The translations under genes and the position numbers were made by a program. From NCBI GenBank assembly GCA_964449445.1, contig CAYUZT010000005.1, positions 38,768 through 102,767 on the forward strand: a DNA stretch of 64,000 nucleotides, in the 5' to 3' direction. Origin of the DNA: JABFSS01 sp964449445. Lineage in GTDB: Bacteria > Patescibacteriota > Gracilibacteria > Peribacterales > Peribacteraceae. Of the stretch, positions 57,738 to 64,000 are shown one piece after another (position 1 is the stretch's first letter; each line of letters opens with the position of its first letter). Below the pieces are notes generated by a model, which had not been told where the DNA came from, searched no databases, and worked only from the letters and a program-made list of their open reading frames with translations.

Positions 57738-58370
57738 TCACCGCATCGCCAACACTACGTCACCTGCTTTCAATGGAGAGAGAAGCTGCTCTTCCAGAAT
57801 AAAGAGGCGTAGAGCATTCAATTGTCCGACATTGCAGGAAGAGTCCGGTTGAGTGAGTTCCCCTAGGCGACATGTGCGAATGTACGCGTGCTCCGCCGGA
57901 TTCAATTCCTGAAAGTTCGCCATCTCTTCTTCGCCGGGCAGGAATCCGAGTGCATGCAGAAGACAGAATGAATATCCCAGAACCGCATGCTCATGATCCG
58001 CGCGGCACGCGTCCATGAACGTCAGCGTTGCATCAAACACGTCAGGGAGTGTCCCTTCATCGGTAACCAGCCGCAGCAAGAGTTCAATACCTTCTTCCAA
58101 GGCCGCGAATTGACTGATCCTCTGTTTCCATTCGCCTCTCTCTCCCGAAACCCCGCACACGATCCATCCCGCACTCCCTTCCTTGAGTTCCACTGTCAGA
58201 TGAGAAAACGGCAACAACGAGCCACCAAGTTTGCTGTTCAGTCTTCGCGCACCCGACGCTCTCGCCAGGAGCCGCCCGCGCTCGCGCGTAAAGAGCACGC
58301 ACAGCCGATCCGCCTCCCCGACGTCATACGTCTTAAGAACAATAGCGTCGAAAGATTGAGAGTGAGGCAT
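57738..58370 (-). CDS. recO: DNA repair protein RecO
   Basis: 210 residues. The N-terminal OB-fold has FDAIVLKTYDVGEADRLCVLFTRERGRLLARASGARR, the standard RecO start. The helical part follows, with LLLRLVTDEGTLPDVFDATLTFM. The usual C-terminal zinc-finger-type cysteines are mostly absent or weak (a CRADHEH, then CRLGE), as in some CPR RecO proteins. It helps load RecA on SSB-coated DNA with RecR. It ends convergently against vanW with four bases between. Confidence 0.88.
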   Translation of the reverse strand: MPHSQSFDAIVLKTYDVGEADRLCVLFTRERGRLLARASGARRLNSKLGGSLLPFSHLTVELKEGSAGWIVCGVSGERGEWKQRISQFAALEEGIELLLRLVTDEGTLPDVFDATLTFMDACRADHEHAVLGYSFCLLHALGFLPGEEEMANFQELNPAEHAYIRTCRLGELTQPDSSCNVGQLNALRLFILEEQLLSPLKAGDVVLAMR

Positions 58371-58464
58371 GAGAAACTAGAGGATAGAGATACTGTAGCA
58401 GCTGATTTGTAATTATTTGGTTTTTGGCTTTTGGTCTTTGGTTTTTTTCTGCGACTGTCTGCCC

Positions 58465-59433
58465 CTAGATGCTAGCCAATGATCCCCTGCCCCCTCGGGT
58501 TCCTAAGAACGCCCCCACAAACCCCACACCCGGCGCGAGGAGAAGTTGCAGGATGAACAACATCGGCCCGTAGATCGTCAGGAGGCGACTGATCTCACTT
58601 CGTAATGAACCAAAAATGCCGATGTCGCTCAGTGCAGGCACCAGAACCGGAAGGAAGAACAGCAGAAGAACGAGACACACGAGACTCAGGATCAGAGCGG
58701 TGACAAGAAGCACCGTCGCTTCGGTCGCAAAAGGCAGGATAACGGAGGCTTCCTGTGCGCCACTCATCCGCTCCACGAATACTTCTTCTTTGCGTAAGAA
58801 TGCTCGCCGACGGACCAGTTCGACCACGACGAAGAGCAGAATGCCTCCGGTGAGGAAGAGGACGAAAATCGCGAGCGATCTGCCGGCATCGGTGAGCCGG
58901 AGCATGCGACGGAGTTCGTGTTCCTGACCGGTTGCATGCGAAAGGAAACCAGGGTCGATCACCGTCTGCCATCGCTCCTCCTTCACGAAGGTCGAAAAGC
59001 TGTCATACGCGGAAAGGCTGTTGAGCCCGACCGCGATGGTATCCGGAAAGGGGTTGCTGATATTGAACTGATCGAGAAATTTGATGAGATCGGGGTTAGC
59101 AATCCGCTCGCGCTCCAGCGCCTTCTCACGCGTGACGTATTCTACTTCAGACACCTCCGGCAATTGCTGCGTTGCAGAAATAAATTCCTGAATCTGCCGG
59201 TCACTTGCGCCCAGTTGTACCTCCAGCCGGAGATCAGTCTGTGTCCTGAGCAGCCGGTCAATACCCTGCACGCTCACGCACAGGACGAGGAACAGCTGAA
59301 CGAGGAGCACCACTCCGACGAGAGCCCACAAGCTTGTCCCCCACCCGCGCTCACGCCGAAGAGTTGAAAGCCCGCGGTGTACGCCGCGCTTCAGGAGCAA
59401 TGCCACAATAGGATTCAAATGAAAACCGCGCAT
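58465..59433 (-). CDS. ftsX: Cell-division ABC transporter permease FtsX
   Basis: 322 residues with four membrane helices, one at the N-terminus (about 35-58) and three after residue 190, which is the FtsX layout. Between them lies an extracellular domain with LEVQLGASDRQIQEFISATQQLPEVSEVEYVTREKALERE, the typical ECD motif. FtsX and FtsE regulate peptidoglycan hydrolases at division; ftsE is not in the window. A -10 box TATACT (59441-59446) lies seven bases upstream of the start codon. A word-repeat hairpin lies beyond that. Confidence 0.88.
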   Translation of the reverse strand: MRGFHLNPIVALLLKRGVHRGLSTLRRERGWGTSLWALVGVVLLVQLFLVLCVSVQGIDRLLRTQTDLRLEVQLGASDRQIQEFISATQQLPEVSEVEYVTREKALERERIANPDLIKFLDQFNISNPFPDTIAVGLNSLSAYDSFSTFVKEERWQTVIDPGFLSHATGQEHELRRMLRLTDAGRSLAIFVLFLTGGILLFVVVELVRRRAFLRKEEVFVERMSGAQEASVILPFATEATVLLVTALILSLVCLVLLLFFLPVLVPALSDIGIFGSLRSEISRLLTIYGPMLFILQLLLAPGVGFVGAFLGTRGGRGSLASI

Positions 59434-59440
59434 GGCATGG

Positions 59441-59446
59441 AGTATA
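59441..59446 (-). promoter_or_regulatory. -10 box of ftsX
   Basis: TATACT on the minus strand, seven bases before the ATG at 59433. No strong -35 box. Confidence 0.5.
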
Positions 59447-59474
59447 CGACCTTCCGAAGAAGCTTTTTAGCTTT

Positions 59475-59519
59475 TTAGCTTGTTAGCTTGAACGAAAAGC
59501 TAAGAAGCTAACAAGCTAA
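59475..59519. repeat. Word-repeat hairpin (TTAGCTT family) between ftsX and the TPR gene
   Basis: TTAGCTTGTTAGCTT (59475-59489) is the perfect reverse complement of AAGCTAACAAGCTAA (59505-59519). More AGCTTTTT and CTAACCAGCTAG words flank it. It lies 12 bases after the TPR gene stop. Confidence 0.8.
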
Positions 59520-59531
59520 CCAGCTAGTCAG

Positions 59532-60131
59532 CTACCCTTGTTTAACCATCCTGGAGAGCCTTTCAACAGCACTCATGCACTCTTTCGCTCGCACGTTTCC
59601 CGGCTCAATTTCCAGCGCTCGCTCCAAAAGCGTCCGGCTCTTGAGGAAGTTCTGCACCTCCAGATATGCAACGCCCAGATCGCAGAGCGTGAGCGCGGAA
59701 TCGTTATCCAGGTTGAGCGCGCGTTCCAGCGTCACGATGCCCTGCGCTCGTTGCCCCGCATGGAAGAGCGCCCAGCCCAGACAGCGGAGGATCTCCGCGT
59801 TGTTCGATTTCAATTGATTGGCTGTGCGCAAGTGCGTGACGGCTTCGCTCCATTGTTCAGTGCGTGAACGGAGGAAACCTAGGATGTAGTGTCCGGTGTA
59901 GCTGCCGCCATCAAGATTAATCGCCTGCTTTGCCGCGGCTTCGCTGCGACGAAAATCTCCCAAGCTCAATTCGTTATCCGCTACTTCTTCCAGTGCCGAC
60001 ACGTTCTGCGGATCTTCGAGGAGGAGTTCTTCCAAAATGCCCAAGGCTTCGCGGTGCTTGCCGTCCAGCTTCAGCTGTTCCGCCCGTTCCAGGCGCTCGA
60101 GCGTCTCCGGCGATGGATCATCGTGTGCCAT
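59532..60131 (-). CDS. TPR-repeat protein
   Basis: 199 residues of tetratricopeptide repeats. Consecutive units are visible from residue 10 (ERAEQLKLDGKHREALGILEELLLEDPQN) to 190, each of 34 residues with the W/L-G-Y-A-F-A-P pattern, about five in all (one is ILRCLGWALFHAGQRAQGIVTLERALNLDND). No signal peptide is seen, so it is cytoplasmic. TPR proteins mediate protein contacts; the partner is unknown. A weak -10 box TACAGT lies eight bases before the ATG. Gene order with VirB2-like and PBP genes may point to an envelope role. Confidence 0.88.
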   Translation of the reverse strand: MAHDDPSPETLERLERAEQLKLDGKHREALGILEELLLEDPQNVSALEEVADNELSLGDFRRSEAAAKQAINLDGGSYTGHYILGFLRSRTEQWSEAVTHLRTANQLKSNNAEILRCLGWALFHAGQRAQGIVTLERALNLDNDSALTLCDLGVAYLEVQNFLKSRTLLERALEIEPGNVRAKECMSAVERLSRMVKQG

Positions 60132-60202
60132 GGTGACTCACTGTACTGCGTCGTCCAGGTCGACGCCAGAAATGTTTCGGAGAAATCTCCAGGAAAAGGC
60201 CC

Positions 60203-60526
60203 TCAGGCGCCTTCGTACAGGAAGAAGAGAACTGTCGTGGTAATGGCGTAGGCGCTCAGGACGATGGAAAGCCCGATCAGCGCGCTGATCATCATTTTTT
60301 TGCCGTTATCGACCTTCGTTTGATCTCCATGAGAGAGCGTGAGTTGTGCCGCTCCAACCAGGAAAAGCAGTGTGCAGACGCTGATCGAACTGATCGCGAC
60401 AAAACCCGTCAGGTTCCCCACCGCTTCGTTCAAAGGAATGCGTATGCCCGTCGTGAGGGCAAAGGTCCTGTGCTGCAGCGCGGCAAAGGCAGGGGTCGGC
60501 GCGAGGAGAAGTTTGAGGAGGGACAT
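60203..60526 (-). CDS. VirB2/TrbC-like small membrane protein
   Basis: 107 residues. An N-terminal hydrophobic stretch ending near PTPAFA looks like a signal peptide. Two hydrophobic helices follow (VAISSISVCTLLFLVGAAQL; MMISALIGLSIVLSAYAITTTVLFFL) joined by a polar loop with DQTKVDNGKK. A pair of helices around a short loop containing a basic GKK is the layout of VirB2-like pilins of type IV secretion. Many CPR genomes carry such proteins without a full secretion system, and no other VirB gene is seen here. A -10 box TATACT (60535-60540) lies eight bases before the start. Confidence 0.72.
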   Translation of the reverse strand: MSLLKLLLAPTPAFAALQHRTFALTTGIRIPLNEAVGNLTGFVAISSISVCTLLFLVGAAQLTLSHGDQTKVDNGKKMMISALIGLSIVLSAYAITTTVLFFLYEGA

Positions 60527-60534
60527 TTCTGTAT

Positions 60535-60540
60535 AGTATA
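60535..60540 (-). promoter_or_regulatory. -10 box of the VirB2-like gene
   Basis: TATACT on the minus strand, eight bases before the ATG at 60526. Confidence 0.5.
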
Positions 60541-60670
60541 GCACAAAAGTGGGAATTGCTGAAGAGGGTCTCTTTATACGTCTGGTCCTCGGACTCTTCG
60601 GAATCTTTGGACTCTTTCTTGGGTCCCTTCGGTAGCCTCGGTCCCCTCGGTCCCCTACACTTCATCTCTC

Positions 60671-63600
60671 ATGTCTTCCGGTTTCTCCATTCGTCCCATC
60701 GATCAACGGCCGCAACGGGAGTCTGCGCGAAAAGCGAAGAAGCACATATCCCATCTCGTAAGCATTGCCGTCCGATGGCCCGCTCGCGCTGTCCGCTTCC
60801 TGATTGCACAGAAGCGCCGCCTGGGCTGGTTTAAATTCCTTCTCTTTGGCTTCCTTGGCTTCGTTGGCATCCTTGGTCTCTATCTCCTCTTTCTGTTGAT
60901 CACGCTGCCGTCGATCAGCAAAGAGACGATTCTTGCGCCGTCACAGAGCACAATCATCACCGATCGCAACGGCACGGAACTCTACCGTGTGTTCGGCGAG
61001 CAGGACCGCACGATTATTCCGGGAACGGAGATTCCCGAGGTGACGAAAAACGCCATCATCGCCATCGAGGACCGTCGCTTCTACGAACGCGGCTGCATTG
61101 ATGTGCGTGCGCTCGCGCGCGCGGTCTTTAGCCTTGGCCGCAGCGGAGGCGCGTCTACCATCACCCGCCAGCTTGCGCGCAACGCCTTAAATCTACAGCG
61201 CGAAAATATCGTCTCGCGGAAGATCAAGGAATTCATCCTCGGATGCCAGATGGAATCGCGGTACGAAAAACCAGAGCTCCTGGATCTCTACCTCAACTGG
61301 ATCCCCTTCGGTCAGAACGCGTACGGGGTCGAGCAGGCGAGCAGCCGGTACTTCGGCAAGAAAGCGAAAGAGTTGACCCTTGCGGAATCGGCCATACTCG
61401 CAAGCCTCCCGCAGTTGCCGTCGTACTTCAGCCCCTACGGGCGGCACGTGCACACCAGAGTCAACGACAGCGTCCGGGAGCGCATCCTCTCCGGTGATAT
61501 TCGCAGCATGGAGGATATCCGTGATGACGACGTGACGATCGGCTTGCTGGGCACGACTATACGCAGCGGCACGGGTGCGACTGCGAGCGGGGCGTCACTC
61601 TACGTGGGTGGTCGGACCGATCAAGTGCTGCGGAGCATGCAGGATCAGGGATACATCACCGATGCCGAGCGACTGAAAGCGGTGGAGGATCTCAAAACGC
61701 TTTCCTTCAAGCAGGTACGCGAGAATATTCGCGCTCCGCACTTCGTGCTCCTGGTAAAGGACCAGATCGAAACGCTCCTCGGCAGCTCCGCGGACCGCGG
61801 CGTGCTGGAACAGGGTGGCATCGTCATCACCACCACACTCGACTGGAAATTGCAGGAAGCGGCGGAAGTGGTGATCGCCGCGCATAAGGACGATATCGAA
61901 AACCGCTTCATGGGAAACAACATCGCCCTCGTCGCGCTGGATCCCGTCACGCGAGAAATTCTCGCGTACGTCGGCAATACCGATTACACGGCGGATACCA
62001 AGGAAGGGAAGATCGACATGGCCCAGGTGCCGCGGCAGCCGGGTTCCAGTTTTAAGCCGTTCGTCTACGCTTCGGCATTCCAGAATGGTTACGGGCCCTC
62101 TACCGTCCTCTACGACGTCCCGACGAAGTTCGGGCAGTACGCGCCGCAGAATTTTGAAGGAGCGTTCTGGGGGCTCATGAATGCGCGGCGGGCGCTGGGC
62201 GGCTCGCGCAATATTCCCGCGGTGAAGGCCTACTTCTTGGGTGGCCAGGAAGATGACATTTTGGACCTTGTCGAGCGGATGGGCGTTCCTTCTCCAAAAG
62301 CGAACAAGCCCGACTTGGGCTACGGCGCCGCGCTCGCGATTGGTGCCGCCGAAGTGCCGCTGATCGAAATGGTCCAGGGATTCGCGACGCTGGGCGACAG
62401 CGGCATGATGAAACCTGTCATGGGCATTCTCAAAGTAATCGACAACCGCGGGACGCTGCTACTCTCCAGTGATGAAGGAGCGGGCATTCTGCCCGCGGGA
62501 CCCGCGGGCTCTCTCACTCGCGATGGAGAGCAGGCACTGGATCCGCGCATCGCCTACGAAGTCACCTCGATCCTCAGCGACGTCGGCGCGAGACCGAACG
62601 AATACTGGAAATCCGTCCTTTCCGTCCCGGGAACGCAGGCGGCTGCAAAAACAGGAACCAGCAACAAGTGCCTGGAGTGGGACGAAAAAAAAGTGAATTG
62701 CAAAAAACGGAAGCCTGATAACGCGTGGACCATCGGCTATACGCCCACCCTCGTCACGGGAGTCTGGGTAGGCAATGCCACGAGCGAGCCACTGAGCGAA
62801 AAGGCGGACGGCCTCACGGTTGCGGCCCCAATTTGGAAGGAATTCATGGCCAAGGCTCAGAAGATTCGCAAGCCATCCGTGACGGCCTTCCCGGTTCCCG
62901 AAGGCATCGTGCAGGCGCAGATCTCGCTGCTCTCGGGAGAACTGGCTACCGAGTGCACGCCGGTTGCGCTTCGCCGCAGTGATATTTTCCTGGCGGAGAA
63001 CGCGCCTTCGCGCGATGACCCCGCCTGCGTGACCATGCTGGTCGATAAAGTAACCGGACTCCTGGCATCCGACAGTTGTCCGGAGGAAGCGCGGGAGGAG
63101 CGCAGTTTCCTGGTTCCCTACAACGCCGCAGGGAGAGATTTCCCCCAGTGGGACACCGATGTCCTCAAGTGGGCCGACGCGCAGGCCCGCGAGAAGTTGA
63201 GGACAGGCAGCGGCATCAGCCTGTTCCTCCTCGGTTCCGGAAGCGTCCTTCCACTCCCACTCGCTCCCACGGAGAAATGCGACATCGCCCTCACGCCCGG
63301 TCGGCTGACCCAGCCCACCCTCAGCATCACTTCACCTGAACCGAACGGCACCGTTACCTATCCGTCATTCCTTCCAAAGCTCGAGTACACGGTGGGATCG
63401 CGCGTCCGCAGTATCGAGTATACGATGGACGGGAAATTGATCGCAAAAACAATCTCCGCGCCGTTCGCGCCTGCCTTGCGGGTGCCCAAAAGCGTGGAGA
63501 AGTCTGGTACCCACACGTTAAAAGTGACCGTGATCGACGAGTACTACAATTCCGCGAGTGACGAGGTGACGATCACATTCTCACAGGATAAAAGCGGCCC

Positions 63601-63868
63601 CTCCATTCGTCTGATAGCACCCACCGATGGCATGGAAATTTCCGTCGGCGCACCGCTCACTATGCGTGCGGAATCAGACGATACCGAAGGCGGCGTGAAG
63701 TACGTCGAGTTCTATCTGGACGAAACTCTCCTCGTCCGTAAGCCCATCACCCCATACGAGCTCACCTATCCCGTGAATGTTCCACCCGGAACGCACACCG
63801 TAAGAGCGGTCGCAACCGATCTTGCAGGGAATACGGCAGAGGATGGTGTGACGATCGTTGTGAAATAA
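60671..63868 (+). CDS. Class A penicillin-binding protein (GT51 plus transpeptidase)
   Basis: 1065 residues. In order: basic cytoplasmic tail; one membrane helix (52-80); the GT51 domain with catalytic Glu133 in AIEDRRFYERG and GASTITRQLARNAL; the transpeptidase with the SxxK motif Ser459-Ser-Phe-Lys462 and the KTG motif Lys660-Thr-Gly (AAKTGTSN); then two Ig-like beta domains at the C-terminus (about 885-970 and 975-1065) with GTHTVRAVATDLAGNTA. It polymerises and crosslinks peptidoglycan outside the membrane. The tail domains are unusual; they may bind glycan or partner proteins. Part of the membrane helix is encoded by a dispersed repeat word shared with vanW. Confidence 0.93.
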   Translation: MSSGFSIRPIDQRPQRESARKAKKHISHLVSIAVRWPARAVRFLIAQKRRLGWFKFLLFGFLGFVGILGLYLLFLLITLPSISKETILAPSQSTIITDRNGTELYRVFGEQDRTIIPGTEIPEVTKNAIIAIEDRRFYERGCIDVRALARAVFSLGRSGGASTITRQLARNALNLQRENIVSRKIKEFILGCQMESRYEKPELLDLYLNWIPFGQNAYGVEQASSRYFGKKAKELTLAESAILASLPQLPSYFSPYGRHVHTRVNDSVRERILSGDIRSMEDIRDDDVTIGLLGTTIRSGTGATASGASLYVGGRTDQVLRSMQDQGYITDAERLKAVEDLKTLSFKQVRENIRAPHFVLLVKDQIETLLGSSADRGVLEQGGIVITTTLDWKLQEAAEVVIAAHKDDIENRFMGNNIALVALDPVTREILAYVGNTDYTADTKEGKIDMAQVPRQPGSSFKPFVYASAFQNGYGPSTVLYDVPTKFGQYAPQNFEGAFWGLMNARRALGGSRNIPAVKAYFLGGQEDDILDLVERMGVPSPKANKPDLGYGAALAIGAAEVPLIEMVQGFATLGDSGMMKPVMGILKVIDNRGTLLLSSDEGAGILPAGPAGSLTRDGEQALDPRIAYEVTSILSDVGARPNEYWKSVLSVPGTQAAAKTGTSNKCLEWDEKKVNCKKRKPDNAWTIGYTPTLVTGVWVGNATSEPLSEKADGLTVAAPIWKEFMAKAQKIRKPSVTAFPVPEGIVQAQISLLSGELATECTPVALRRSDIFLAENAPSRDDPACVTMLVDKVTGLLASDSCPEEAREERSFLVPYNAAGRDFPQWDTDVLKWADAQAREKLRTGSGISLFLLGSGSVLPLPLAPTEKCDIALTPGRLTQPTLSITSPEPNGTVTYPSFLPKLEYTVGSRVRSIEYTMDGKLIAKTISAPFAPALRVPKSVEKSGTHTLKVTVIDEYYNSASDEVTITFSQDKSGPSIRLIAPTDGMEISVGAPLTMRAESDDTEGGVKYVEFYLDETLLVRKPITPYELTYPVNVPPGTHTVRAVATDLAGNTAEDGVTIVVK

Positions 63869-64000
63869 TTCAGTCCATCGGGAGACCTTGTTGTAAAAAA
63901 TCATCGGAAAATTGTCGCTCGGTGTACTCAACGATATCCACAAGATTGGCTTAATGGGAAATTTTGGGGGCTGAAAATGTAAGTTTGTCTCTTCTTGAAG
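63869..64000. other. Right edge, no gene seen
   Basis: The 132 bases after the PBP stop hold no convincing frame on either strand and no clear hairpin or promoter. Confidence 0.5.

Noticed and set aside
60203..60526. A type IV secretion system
   Set aside because: Only one VirB2-like protein is found; no VirB4, VirB6, VirB8-10 or VirD4 genes are present.

Overview
The window looks like a chromosomal segment of a small-genome bacterium of the Candidate Phyla Radiation (Patescibacteria), most like the Peregrinibacteria/Peribacteria. This is inferred from gene content, not from a marker-gene search. The clues are many GT-C and GT2 glycosyltransferases, a GT2-DUF2304 pair, a VirB2-like small membrane protein, a minimal SufS/SufU pair, a giant repeat-built surface protein with pylin- or tail-fibre-like motifs, and a near absence of Shine-Dalgarno sequences. 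TGA is used as an ordinary stop codon, so the genetic code is standard. Many genes have a -10 box only 6 to 12 nt before the start codon, so their mRNAs should be leaderless or nearly so.

Layout. 1-9.4 kb: a GT-C membrane enzyme, a small membrane protein, rpmB, an M50 site-2 protease, then a two-gene operon of a divergent SF2 helicase-like ATPase and a 749-residue protein with several HTH-like segments. tRNA-Thr(GGT) and an HExxH protein follow. 9.3-30 kb: a glycan locus. It has a dTDP-3-amino-sugar module (rmlB, fdtA, fdtC, fdtB), GT2 and methyltransferase genes, three GT-C membrane enzymes and a long minus-strand run with rfbF, rfbG and rfbH (CDP-3,6-dideoxyhexose pathway), an SDR reductase/epimerase, a GT2, an HpaI-type aldolase, an acetolactate-synthase-like ThDP enzyme and the DmpF/DmpG pair. 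Together these could make a branched or C-C extended deoxysugar.

30-34.8 kb: sufU and sufS, interleaved with three unrecognised, visibly AT-richer plus-strand genes, each with its own leaderless-type promoter. 35-42.6 kb: a 920-residue GT-C protein, GT2 plus DUF2304, two GT4 enzymes, rmlA and ndk. 42.6-53 kb: a small coiled-coil protein and a 3298-residue membrane-anchored surface protein built from tail-fibre-like repeats. 53-63.9 kb: envelope and housekeeping genes, namely ctpA, a DUF1858-HesB fusion, a four-helix-bundle protein, RNase HI, vanW, recO, ftsX, a TPR protein, a VirB2-like protein and a class A penicillin-binding protein.

Two kinds of small repeat run through the window. One is a REP-like palindrome (core CCCTTCG...CTCAGGG). 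The other is a set of hairpins built from short repeated words (for example CTGTCCTCTGT, TTGGCTTC, TTAGCTT). They sit between genes as probable terminators, but several have entered reading frames and now encode protein segments. No gap between genes exceeds about 210 bases.
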